DNA of 64,000 nucleotides, from the NCBI GenBank assembly GCA_007115705.1, contig QXEO01001123.1:992001-1056000 (forward strand), given 5' to 3'. The notes beneath the pieces are model-generated. The model searched no databases. It was not told the origin of the DNA and worked only from the letters and a program-made list of their open reading frames with translations. This document shows, piece after piece, positions 48,102 to 58,604 of the stretch (the first letter of the stretch is position 1; the number at the start of each line of letters is the position of its first letter). Position numbers and translations under genes: made by a program. Source of the DNA: Dactylis glomerata (Eukaryota; Streptophyta; Magnoliopsida; Poales; Poaceae).

Positions 48102-48119
48102 AGTCAACACCCGTTGACT
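48102..48119. promoter_or_regulatory. Inverted W-box pair in the GRP94 upstream region
   Basis: AGTCAAC at 48102-48108 and GTTGACT at 48113-48119 form a 7-bp inverted repeat with a four-base spacer. Each arm contains the TTGAC core bound by WRKY factors. Confidence 0.5.
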
Positions 48120-48251
48120 GACAGGTAGGCCCCAGACCCACCCATGAAAGCCTCTGGCCCACCACAAGTCTCCCTATCTGAACGAATTATCCACCGAGAG
48201 CTCGCCGGCCCCGAACATTCTAGCACATCGACGTCGACGACCCAGCCGCAA

Positions 48252-48270
48252 CCAATCAGACACCGCCACG
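48252..48270 (+). promoter_or_regulatory. ER stress response element (ERSE) of the GRP94 gene
   Basis: CCAAT, nine bases, CCACG: a perfect match to the ERSE consensus CCAAT-N9-CCACG, 314 bp before the GRP94 ATG. In plants this site is bound by the membrane-released bZIP factors (bZIP28/bZIP60 type) with NF-Y during the unfolded protein response. Confidence 0.85.
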
Positions 48271-48362
48271 TTTCCCACACATTTCCCAGCGCACGAGATC
48301 CGGACCGTCCGATCGTCCAGCTCGCCCCGACGGACGGCGGAGGCCGCTCCTGGGCTCGCGCT

Positions 48363-48447
48363 CCACGTCAAGCCCTCCGCTGTCACCCACTGACGGCCCG
48401 CCACGTGGACGGAGCCACATCTGGACCGTCTGTCCGTCCACGTGGCG
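48363..48447 (+). promoter_or_regulatory. UPRE-like site and inverted G-box pair of the GRP94 promoter
   Basis: CCACGTCA at 48363-48370 is the complement of the UPRE form TGACGTGG. CGCCACGTGGACGGA at 48399-48413 is repeated in perfect inversion (TCCGTCCACGTGGCG) at 48433-48447, so two CACGTG G-boxes face each other across 19 bases. All are binding sites of bZIP factors. Confidence 0.65.
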
Positions 48448-48493
48448 CGATCCCGCCCGCGTGGACCGGGCCTGCGGGTCTCCTCTCAGCTCG

Positions 48494-48500
48494 TTTAAAT
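48494..48500 (+). promoter_or_regulatory. Possible TATA box of the GRP94 gene
   Basis: TTTAAAT lies 84 bp before the ATG in otherwise GC-rich sequence. It is a variant box, but its position fits a leader of about 55 bp. Confidence 0.45.
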
Positions 48501-48583
48501 GGGTAAGCTTCTTCCTCGACAGACGAACGCGACGACGAACTCTCACCAGTTTCGTTGTAGCAGAGTGAAGCGACGACGCCGCG

Positions 48584-51500
48584 ATGCGCAGGTGGGCGCT
48601 CTCCTCCGCGCTCCTCCTCGTCCTCCTCCTCACCACGCTCCCCGATCCAGGCAAGCTCTGACTCCCTGCCGCCTCCACTCCTGATTTCCCGGTGTTTTGG
48701 GGTGATACCTGCCGGAGGGCGGCGAATTTAGATGGCCGTGATCTGTTGGTTGTGGAGAGAGCGCCAGTAGATTTGGTTCCAACCCGTAGCTTGTTAGTTG
48801 TTCTCAGGTCCGCTTGGCCGTGTGAGTTTCGTGACACTACTTCGGAGTCTGAATCGCGCGTGGCGTGATGCGGTGAGTTCGTAGCGGGAAATTCAGATGT
48901 GAGTCGCGTGATCCGTTGGTGTAGAGGCGGGTGCTACTGGATGCGACCTCTGATGCCAATTTTGGTCCGGTTTCCCTGGTAGATCTCGCGTCTGAATTTT
49001 CGGCTCTGTCGCGATGCAAGGTCGCGGCCGCTCCGATCTGATGCAGTGGCGGGGTGTATGTCCAGTTCGGCATTACTAGCTTACCTTCGTTCCTAGATCC
49101 GTCGTGGGTTGTTGCATCTGTACATTTTCGGTAAATTCAGGAGCTAATTAATGCCAGGGTTTAAATAGGGTTTAGTCTAGTAAATCGGTCGAGATTTAAG
49201 TTTGTTACTGAGAAAATCTAGTACCGATCTAGCGCCCTACCATACTGTTCTCAATGATTTTAAAGTCCTGGAAGCTCACTTGCGTCTTAGTGCTGTAAAT
49301 CTACACCAAATTCGAATTGTAAGTCACCTTCTGACCCGCCTTGATGTGCTGCAGCTAAGAGGCTCCAGGTCAATGCCGAGGAGAGCAGCGACGAGCTGAC
49401 CGATCTGCCCAAGGTAGAGGAGAAGCTTGGGGCTGTTCCCCATGGCTTGTCCACCGACTCCGAGGTTGTCCAGAGGTGCGCACGACACTCTGATCATTGC
49501 CGACGGTTTCCACTTATCATGTTTTTGGCATTTGCATTGATAATGCGGTTTTGGTGTGTGTAGGGAGTCCGAGTCGATCTCGAGGAAGACCCTCAGGAAC
49601 TCGGCAGAGAAGTTTGAGTTCCAGGCCGAGGTGTCCAGACTCATGGACATCATCATCAACTCACTCTACAGTAACAAGGACATCTTCCTGAGGGAGCTCA
49701 TCTCCAATGCATCCGATGTATGCATCGCAATAAATTTTGGTGCCCTCTATCTATGTTGCATTGTGGTTGCTGGAAACTAAAGGGTGATATCTTCTATGCT
49801 GTAGGCTTTGGATAAGATTAGGTTCCTTGCCCTCACTGAGAAGGAGGTTTTGGGCGAAGGCGACACAGCTAAGCTTGAAATCCAGGTGCAGTGGATAGCA
49901 AAGCCGAGACTCTTTCCTGATTGTCACTTCTTTGCTTTAGAGATGATGGACTTTAAAGTATCTTATGTGTGCAAATGCAGATTAAGTTGGATAAGGAGAA
50001 CAAGATTCTCTCGATTCGGGATAGGGGTGTTGGTATGACCAAGGAAGATTTGATTAAGAACCTTGGAACCATTGCGAAATCTGGAACTTCAGGTACTGCT
50101 CATTTCTACTTATTGCTCAGCTCTAAATCATCAAACACAAATTCAGCATTATTTATATTTCTTGTAGAAAATTGCCACCAAGTATTATCTAACATACATG
50201 CAATCCTTGAAATTTGCTAATGTTAATTGCTCGCACCTTTTGCAGCTTTTATGGAGAAGATGCAGACTGGAGGTGACCTCAACCTCATTGGGCAGTTTGG
50301 TGTTGGCTTCTACTCAGTATACTTGGTTGCTGACTATGTTGAGGTGGTCAGCAAGCACAATGATGACAAACAGTAAGAAACTAATTTCCTTTTGTCTTTG
50401 ACACAGTAGTGATGCCTTCTACTTTTTGTTCATCCCTTGCCTTTATCTTTGCAATTATTTGATGATCTGTGACATTTATATCTCTCTCATAGGTATGTGT
50501 GGGAGTCCAAAGCTGATGGATCATTTGCTATCTCGGAGGATACATGGAATGAACCCCTTGGCCGTGGAACTGAGATCAAGCTACATCTCCGTGATGAGGC
50601 TAAGGAGTACTTGGAAGAAGGCAAGCTAAAGGTATCATCATATTTGCATCTCTTTTTTATTTTTACAATTTAATAATTTCACTAAATTCTTGCTGCAACA
50701 AAATCTGTGTTATGTGCACAGAGGTAGTTGTAGTCTTGTAGACTTGTTGCTGGTATCGGTATTCCTAAGTCAATGATTCATGGCTTTGTATATGGCATGC
50801 GGTAGACACCTAAAAAAGTCGCTGAAGCACTGCTTTGCAAAATTGAATTAGATGAACAGTTTGTTTTTGCTTTCTGGAATTTTGTTCTGCCCTTCTTAGT
50901 GCATGAACCACATGATTATGGAAATGATGATATGCTACTCCCAAGTAATTTGGGCACTTCAAATGAATCTATATTACTCCCTCTTTCCCAGATTAATCGT
51001 TGCAGCTTTGGTCTGATTTGGTCTAGATACATCCGTATCTAGACACATTTCAGTTGATAGGTTCGCTCATTTTGGAGAAACGTTGTGACAACTAATTTAG
51101 GATGGAGGGAGTATAGTATTTTTTGTGTCATAATTTTTGAGTTCATTAGCCCTTGAGAATATGCCCTTGAGAATATGAAGCAAAACTGCCTTTTCAAGAC
51201 ACGTTTCAGTTGATAGGTTCGCTCATTTTGGAGAAACGTTGTGCCGAGGCAGTAGTATTTTTTGTGTCATATTTTGAGTTCATTAGCCCTCGAGAATATG
51301 AAGCAAAACTGGCTTTTCATTAGCCATGCAATAAATTTAACTAGGAAGTTCATCCTGCCCTTTTCAAGATTCATACTGGTAAATTTGTTTCTCTTCATGA
51401 ATTTTTTCCAGAACTTTAATTTTCATTTGGCTGATTCATCAGCTTTGACTCAACAATTTTATGGTTTATTGAAGGGCAAATAGATTCATTTGAAGGCTCT

Positions 51501-54274
51501 TCTTATCTCATATTTATTTCTGTCACAGAACACATGTTGCTTTCTACAATTTTTATTTTATACTTACGATGGATACTTGTTTTGCAGGAGTTGGTGAAGA
51601 AGTACTCTGAGTTCATCAATTTCCCCATTTACTTGTGGGCAACCAAGGAGGTTGATGTTGAAGTGCCAGCTGATGAGGAGGAATCAAGTGAAGAGGAATC
51701 GAGTAAGTAACCAGTCAACATTATTCATGTTTGATGGGTCATACTATGTTGTGTGAATGTGATCCAATGCATCTTTCTTTATTTTATAGCTCCAGAGACC
51801 TCGGAGGAAGAAGAGACAGAAGATGAGGAAGAGAAAAAACCCAAGACGAAGACAGTAAAGGAAACTACCACTGAATGGGAGCTTCTGAACGATATGAAGG
51901 CTGTATGGCTTCGAAACCCCAAGGAAGTTACTGAAGAAGAGTATGCGAAGTTTTACCACTCACTAGCTAAGGTACTTACTTCAGTTATGAATTTATAGAA
52001 GAAACCTGTTTGAAGAAGCTTTTTATGCCTTCTAGAAAAAAAGTAACGTCCCTAACATCATATTTTTGTAGGACTTTGGCGACGACAAGCCTATGTCTTG
52101 GAGTCACTTCAGTGCTGAGGGAGATGTTGAGTTCAAAGCTTTGCTTTTTGTTCCCCCGAAGGCTCCACATGATCTCTATGAGAGTTACTACAATGCTAAC
52201 AAGTCAAACCTTAAGTTGTTTGTTAGAAGAGTTTTCATCTCCGATGAATTTGATGATCTTCTTCCAAAGTACCTCAGCTTCTTGATGGTACGGCATTACT
52301 ATGTCATGAATGGGATATTTCTATCTATTGAGTATTTGATTTGTGCAGACAAACTTATAACATGCTACTGTTCTCTCTAGGGTATCGTTGACTCAGACAC
52401 GCTGCCGCTCAATGTATCACGAGAAATGCTTCAACAACATAGCAGTCTCAAGACCATCAAGAAGAAACTGATCCGCAAGGCTCTTGACATGATAAGGAAA
52501 CTTGCTGAGGAAGATCCTGATGAGTACAGCAACAAAGAAAAGACAGGTAACTATGGTTTCTGAAGAAAGTCACATACATATATTTTTGATGATAGTCCTT
52601 ACTGATCATTTTATGTAAGCAGATGAAGAAAAGAGTGCAATGGAGAAGAAGAAGGGCCAGTATGCCAAGTTCTGGAATGAGTTTGGCAAATCAGTCAAGC
52701 TAGGTATCATTGAAGATGCTACAAACAGGAACCGTCTTGCGAAGCTTCTGAGATTTGAGAGGTTTGTCCTGTATTCTGCATTCCTTTTAGTCATGGTGAA
52801 GTGTTCTATACTGTGTGGCAGAGAACTGATCTTCTATCTGTTTCAGTTCGAAGTCAGATGGCAAACTTGTCTCCCTTGATGAGTATATTTCAAGGATGAA
52901 GTCAGGGCAAAAGGACATCTTTTACCTTACAGGGAGCAGCAAGGAACAGCTAGAGAAATCTCCATTCCTTGAGCAGCTAACCAAGAAAAATTACGAGGTA
53001 TGACATTGTGATACCCCCTTTCCATGTCAGTCTGGTTCCAGTAGTGCTTGGTCTTGACCCTCTGTACATGTGTGCCGGGCACAATATAACTATGCAGTCG
53101 TGTTAGGCTTACCCCTGCACTTGGTATTTCTTCTGCAGTCATATATCCACCCTTGAGTGCCATTAGATTTACTTGATGCTTGGAACTATTCAGAGTATTC
53201 AGAACCAGTTCGTCATAGTCCAGTTTTTATGAAAGTCACCAGGTTATATTCACCTACATCACTCTAGGGAGATAGTATAGTAAGATTCTCAAACTCTGAT
53301 TCGAGGCCACCACGCTATCCCTGCACATATTGAATTTGAATATCTAGTTACAGCTTGTCGACTCCAATGCTGCCAGAGAGCAATTCTGTACCCCTTTCTC
53401 AGATATATATGATTAATACGGCAAGCCTGAAATGAAAATAGTCTTCTGTCTGGGAGCTCAAATAGGCTAATGTGGAATCTGTATCAAGCTTGTGAAGTAA
53501 CGCTGCTCTCCCACATCCTTCCTTTCAGGTTATCTACTTCACCGACCCTGTTGATGAGTACCTGATGCAATACCTCATGGACTATGAGGACAAGAAGTTC
53601 CAGAACGTGTCCAAGGAGGGCTTAAAGCTCGGCAAGGACTCGAAGCTGAAGGACCTCAAGGAATCCTTTAAGGAGCTGACAGACTGGTGGAAGAAGGCCC
53701 TGGACACCGAGGGCATCGACTCGGTGAAGATCAGTAACCGGCTGCACAACACCCCCTGCGTGGTCGTCACCTCCAAGTACGGGTGGAGCTCCAACATGGA
53801 GAAGATCATGCAGGCACAGACCCTCTCGGACGCCAGCAAGCAGGCGTATATGCGTGGCAAGCGGGTCCTGGAGATCAACCCCAGGCACCCCATCATCAAG
53901 GAGCTCCGTGACAAGGTTGCCCAGGACAACGAGGTAAATATAGACGGTTTTCTACTATATCTTTGCTTCTGAATGCTCAAGAAACGACCATGCTGAATTG
54001 CTGACATGGTGTGTGCACACAGGACGTGGGCCTGAAGCAGACGGCGAGGCTGGTGTACCAGACGGCGCTGATGGAGAGCGGGTTCAACCTCCCCGACCCT
54101 AAGGACTTTGCGTCCAGCATCTACCGGTCGGTGCAGAAGAGCCTGGACCTGAGCCCTGACGCGGCCGTGGAGGAGGAAGAGGAGGTCGAGGAGCCCGAAG
54201 TGGAAGAGAAGGAGGCCACCAAGGCGGCCGAGGAGGAGCCAGAGTATGAGCAGTACGACAAGGACGAGCTGTAG
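48584..54274 (+). CDS. GRP94: Endoplasmin: ER-resident HSP90 (GRP94 / HSP90B, SHEPHERD type), 15 exons
   Basis: Exons: 48584-48650, 49355-49475, 49564-49717, 49805-49885, 49981-50092, 50246-50372, 50493-50631, 51588-51702, 51790-51971, 52072-52287, 52381-52546, 52623-52761, 52847-52997, 53529-53933 and 54023-54274. The total is 2,427 nt, exactly 809 codons, and every junction keeps frame. The product has a signal peptide (ALSSALLLVLLLTTLP), HSP90 N-domain ATP motifs (LISNASDALDKIR, IRDRGVGMTKEDL, GTIAKSGTS, GQFGVGFYSVYLVADY), an acidic linker (TSEEEETEDEEEKKPKTK), the middle domain (NVSREMLQQHSSLK), a dimerisation domain, an acidic tail and C-terminal KDEL for ER retrieval. It is a lumenal ATP-dependent chaperone; the Arabidopsis counterpart folds CLAVATA receptors and integrins-like clients. 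Intron 1 starts GC; the other 13 are GT-AG. Length fits the family, and all motifs are intact. Confidence 0.97.
48651..49354 (+). other. GC-AG first intron of GRP94
   Basis: The donor reads CAG|GCAAGC and the acceptor GCTGCAG. The GC donor is needed: reading on from exon 1 meets TGA after four codons, and no GT donor gives the conserved start of the mature protein. The other 13 introns are GT-AG. Confidence 0.85.
50977..51111. mobile_element. Stowaway MITE in GRP94 intron 7
   Basis: 135 bp between TA at 50975-50976 and 51112-51113, ends CTCCCTCTTTCCCAG and GGATGGAGGGAG, with GATACATCCGTATC-type inner symmetry. Typical of Triticeae Stowaway elements. Confidence 0.88.
51034..51315. repeat. Local tandem duplication over the end of the Stowaway
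   Basis: The stretch with TTTCAGTTGATAGGTTCGCT at about 51049 recurs at about 51205, and the following TAGTATTTTTTGTGTCAT (51114) recurs at about 51253. The second copy contains the MITE 3' half without its terminal repeat. The duplication therefore came after the MITE inserted. Confidence 0.75.
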
Positions 54275-54649
54275 TTGTCTCCTCTTTTCGCTTGTACTCT
54301 GCTGTTGTTTGGTCTAGGTGCAGAAGGTGACTGCTGGAAATGTGATGGTTTTGAGGGACGTCCATTTTTCCGTGCGAAAACGAAACATGATACGGGGTTT
54401 TTTGCCCATGTACCTACCTAGCTTCTTAATGATACTCTAGCTAGCTCAAATAGCAGTTTGCCTTGTTTCAGTAGTGCCCTTTTGTACACTTACCGTTTTG
54501 ATTTTTAACAGTGCTGTAGTTACAGAATGAATAATGGGGTTCTCAAGGTAGTTCCAAGTTCTCTCTCTGAAGAGTTGAAGATAGTTTTAGCTAACTTGAA
54601 AATGGAAGGGTTTTAGCTATCTCGCTGGCGTCGCCTGAAGCAATACCAA
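54275..54649 (+). other. GRP94 3' UTR and spacer
   Basis: 375 bp after the KDEL codons. No strong AATAAA; AATGAATAATGG near 54525 is a weak candidate poly(A) signal. Nothing else seen. Confidence 0.5.
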
Positions 54650-55000
54650 TTTTTCCTTTCCGAAGGCTAGAACCTAGTCACTGCATTTGTATGTGAGCAC
54701 GTTAACATGCGATGTGTTTAGGATAATTATCTTACAGCGTCTTACATGCCCAATGTTAATTTGACTGAAGACGGATGGAATAAATGGCATTACAACTAAC
54801 ATTTATTTAAGAAATTGCAAAACGGAAAAAGAAACCGTTCAAAGTCCGTGAGATTGCTGGGACCTAGCTGAACTTCCACGTGCACTGCAGTGTCCCGTTG
54901 GAACCAAAAGGGAACTTGGACTGAAGCTCGGCCGATCTTGCAACAGCAATGGCCATCATCGGTTGATTGCGGAGTCGGTTTCTCCATTAACCTGTAATGT

Positions 55001-55110
55001 TGTTCCTACTGCTGCAGCGGATGGATGAGGACTTTGAGGAGGTGCCGGCGGAGAGTGTTCCTACTGCTGCAGCGGATGGATGAGGACTTTGAGGAGGTGC
55101 CGGCGGAGAA
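55001..55110. repeat. 55-bp direct duplication in copy 1
   Basis: Two adjacent copies start with TGTTCCTACTGCTGCAGCGG at 55001 and 55056. Both lie just upstream of the first short exon. The duplication is absent from array copies 2 and 3. Confidence 0.85.
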
Positions 55111-55185
55111 GCTGAGGCGGCGCCGGCGGGGAAGCTGAGGAGGCTGGAGCACCAGCACAGCGTCGGTGAAGAGCCGTCATTCTGG

Positions 55186-57488
55186 ATGGAGAACCTTCCC
55201 GAGGTAACTTTCATTCCGCCAACCCCTTCTCGTTCTTCTCTAGCAGGAAAAAGAACATCACTGTTACCCCCTGTGAAGATTCAACCAGTGCGTAAAACTA
55301 GTCCTCAATGTGATGCCAGCTTAGGTTATTGACCACTACGATTTTCATATTAACCGAGGCTCAATGCTTAGGGACTTGGGGTTTCTTGCTCAAGATGTTT
55401 GCTAGACAAATATGACATCAGCTTGACTGAACTGTGTGAGAGAGGAAAGTCGGTGCGTTACTTCTTAAGAAAACCAGCAAACTAAAGGCTTCATCAGGAG
55501 ACCACAAGTTAGCCATCAACCTGAACAAGTGCAGGGCTGCCCACTGAATGTGTTTCCTATGTTCGTTTTTCTGCAACCCAGCGCATAGATTCATCCTCCT
55601 CAAATCGCGGAAGCCACATTGGTAGGATTCTCAGAAAGAGTACTTGAAGCATGCTTAGTTCCCTATTTTCCAAACATACAAAATCCAAGGAGCACATTGC
55701 TGATAAGTAAAAACAGTACTGTAATGGAATTGCACCCAAATAAACAGTAGACTATACTCCACAGGTACTTGGCTAGAGGACAGTGAATAGTGAATATACA
55801 GATGATCCATAGTTCCAGGGGCACCGTAAACATGCACTCTGCACTACCATGCCATTTATGTTTCAGCAAATTTTCCGAAGTCGGAATTCTGATCCTCACA
55901 ACTAATTCAAACGGGAAATTAATTTTTATATCTTATTTGATAGTTTCACATCCATATTAATTCAAACGGGAAATAAATTCTCTGTGATGTAAGCCTGCTA
56001 AAGATTCGAGCCCTCTCTCTTGTTGCAGGAGATTCAACCTATTGTGATGTCACTTCTCCCGCTAAAAGAGTCTGTGAGGACAAGCATTGTTTCAAGAAGT
56101 TGGAGAACACTCTAGAATCTGCGTTTTATGGCCCCAATGATCTGGATTATGACTCCGATGTGTACGATGGCATTGATGAACAAGCCGTTGATGATTTTAT
56201 CAAAATAAAAAGAGACAAGTTCATTGAGGATGTCAATTGGATTACCCAACGGCATAGTGGGGTAGGAATCAATAAGTTCAGAATCAGGTGTGGCCTGCAC
56301 GAGGACTTTGATCATCTTGACATGTGTGGATTGCCTTTGCCGCTTCATCGAAGGCAAATGTCATAGAGTTTGACCTGAAGATAATTGATCAGCCGTCTGA
56401 AGAAGTTCATCACTTTCCTCTTGACTCCTTTGACATTCAAGTCTGCTCTTTTGTTTCTCGCTAATGTATAAAGCCCCACCCATGTATACTATACTCAGAA
56501 GGCTTGTTCTGAAATATGTTCAGATATTTGGAGACTTACCACGCTTGCTAGGAAATTGTTGTGCACTTGAAGATTTAGCGATCATTGAGTGCCCAGGTGT
56601 GGCCGATTTAAACATACCACAGAAACTTGATAAATTCCAACATTTGCTAACTGACAGAATGAATATTAAGATGGTTGAGTTTCATGCTGCCGATCATGCT
56701 CATTTTGAGTACAAAGGAGGGGATATCCCTATAGTACTTCATGGTTGCTCAAATTTAGAGAAGGCAACAGTGGGCCTGCGTATTCACTCTTGTTCCAAGA
56801 ATTTTGCCAGTGAAGATACTTGGCGCGCAAGCTGATGTACATGGATATGAACAGGTGACCTGGTGTTTAGTTATTTTATTTGTTCTTCTTGCTTACCTCA
56901 GAGTTCTTGAATATGGGTTCTAATATCATCTTTTTTTTTGTCTTTGTCATGTTTCAGTTGCAGAAGATGACAACAAGATCACATGGCATGTTTACACGTT
57001 TGAGGCATATGACTTGTCAATCATTTGTCTGTAATAGGGAACCAAATGACGGAGTTTTGCAAATGGCCCACTATTTAGATGTCGCACCTCAACTAGAGAC
57101 GTTGCACTTGAATGTAAGTGCTATTTTCTTGCCATTTTTTGAAGCATGCTTGTGTTTGTTGTTCTCCAGGAAAGACCTGTACTTGGAATACCCTGACCAA
57201 CTGATTGCTAACTTTTGAATGCAGATGATATATTATAAACAAAATGGCCAAACAAGTCATAAGGTGGTGGCAGAGGACGAAGGCTTGCATCACCACGACC
57301 ATCTGAAGACAGTCTACATGAGCGGGTTTCGGCTCTACAAGGCTCAAACGAAGCTGCCGCTCTACATCCTGGAGAATGCCTCTGTTCTTGAGCACATGCA
57401 TTTAGAGCAAGAAGGTGAATGTCGTGGGCCTTGTGGCCGACAATGCCGGGATATGCGAAATGCTGAATTACCGCGTCTTGTACCATAG
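55186..57488 (+). pseudogene. F-box / FBD-domain gene, copy 1, degraded
   Basis: The first short exon encodes MENLPE and ends at 55203 (GT donor). The next exon starts at 56029 after GTTGCAG and completes an F-box (EEIQPIVMSLLPLKESVRTS, then IVSRSWRTL). Right after it TAG replaces the usual Trp codon at about 56110, and the frame shifts. A further shift near 56325 breaks the LRR-like part. 56464-56835 codes for LRR-type sequence (MYTILRRLVLKYVQIFGDLP, CCALEDLAIIECPG). Later exons near 56962-57113 and 57225-57488 match the end of FBD-type proteins (PQLETLHLN; LKTVYMSGFRLYKAQ). F-box proteins of this kind are substrate receptors of SCF ubiquitin ligases; this copy cannot make one. Confidence 0.75.
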
Positions 57489-57691
57489 GTTTGTTAATGG
57501 GAACGGCTTACCTTGCTGCACTTCAGGAAGGCGGCCACTGCCCCTTCAGAATGAGTAAAACCTATCCCTTTTGCCCCTTCACTATCGATCAGATGAGACT
57601 CATCTCATCATGCCATATTTGCAACTTATAAAAGGTTAGTATATGTCGTCATCTGTGTTAGAGATATGTCACATTATGTGATATAATTGTC

Positions 57692-57758
57692 AGAGATATG
57701 CCACGATATGTGACGGATCAGGATTAGGGAGTTATGTCACATATCGTGGCATATCTCT
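57692..57758. repeat. 23-bp perfect inverted repeat (copy 1)
   Basis: 57692-57714 and 57736-57758 are exact reverse complements (arm contains ATATGCCACGATATGTGAC) with a 21-base loop. The same hairpin is at 62085-62151 in copy 2. Confidence 0.85.
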
Positions 57759-58334
57759 CGCAATTCACTACCGCAGCCAGTCAAGGGGCCGACGGCCCCG
57801 AGCAGTCGGCACAGCCCCGGAAGCTGTCGGCACAAGCTGTGCCGATGGTGGCCGTCCGCACAAGGCCATCGGGCTAGGCAGGCGTCGGCATAGCCAAAAA
57901 AGCCGTCGGTATAGACATGCCGTCGGCACAGAAGGCTAGGCCGACGGCTAGGCCGTCGGCATAGGTAATTACATTTTTCATTTTATTTTTTCATTTTTTT
58001 CAAAAAATTTAAAATATTTGAATTGTTTGACCAGCAAATCACTCGTGGCATATCTCTCGCAATTCACTACCGCAGCCAGTCAAGGGGCCGACGGCCCCGA
58101 GCCGTCGGCACAACCCCGGAAGCTGTCGGCACAGGCTGTGCCGACGGTGGCCGTCGACACAAGGCCGTCGGGCTAGGCAGGCGTCGACATAGCCAAAAAA
58201 GCCGTCGGTATAGACATGCCATCGGCACAGAAGGCTAGGCTGACGGCTAGGCCGTCGGCATAGGTAATTACATTTTTCATTTTATTTTTTCATTTTTTTC
58301 AAAAAATTTAAAAGATTTGAATTATTTGACCAGC
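57746..58334. repeat. Two 299-bp direct repeats rich in GCCGTCGGCA (copy 1)
   Basis: GTGGCATATCTCTCG starts at 57746 and again at 58045. Each copy has many GCCGTCGGCA / GCCGACGGC words, then an A/T-rich tail (CATTTTTCATTTTATTTTTTC). It looks like the subterminal repeats of a DNA transposon, but I could not define its ends. Confidence 0.75.
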
Positions 58335-58604
58335 TAGGTCCCAGCAATTCCATTTTTTCCTTTCCGAAGGCTAGAACCTAGTCACTGCATTTGTATGTGA
58401 GCACGTTAACATGCTCAATGTTAATTTGACTGAAGACAGATGGAATAAATGGCATTACAAACTAACATTTATTTAAGAAATTGCAAAACGGAAAAAGAAA
58501 CCGTTCAAAGTCCGTGAGATTGCTGGGACCTAGCTGAACTTCCACGTGCACTGCAGTGTCCCGTTGGAAGGAGGATGGAGCACCAGCACATCGTTGGTGA
58601 AGAG

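Larger units (their letters stand above)
54650..58331 (+). repeat. Tandem array, copy 1 (F-box/FBD gene unit)
   Basis: The sequence starting TCCTTTCCGAAGGCTAG at 54654 recurs at 58358 and 62751, so the region is an array of at least three direct copies. Copy 1 is about 3.7 kb and is the only one that keeps the F-box exon. Confidence 0.9.

Noticed and set aside
48256..48837. 193-codon frame on the minus strand over the GRP94 promoter
   Set aside because: It lies across the promoter, exon 1 and intron 1, and shows no recognisable domain.
55418..55603. Recurrent 61-codon minus-strand frame in all three array copies
   Set aside because: Identical because the DNA is duplicated; sits in an intron and shows no domain.
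57746..58334. CRISPR-like direct repeats
   Set aside because: Only two long adjacent repeats without spacers in a plant genome.
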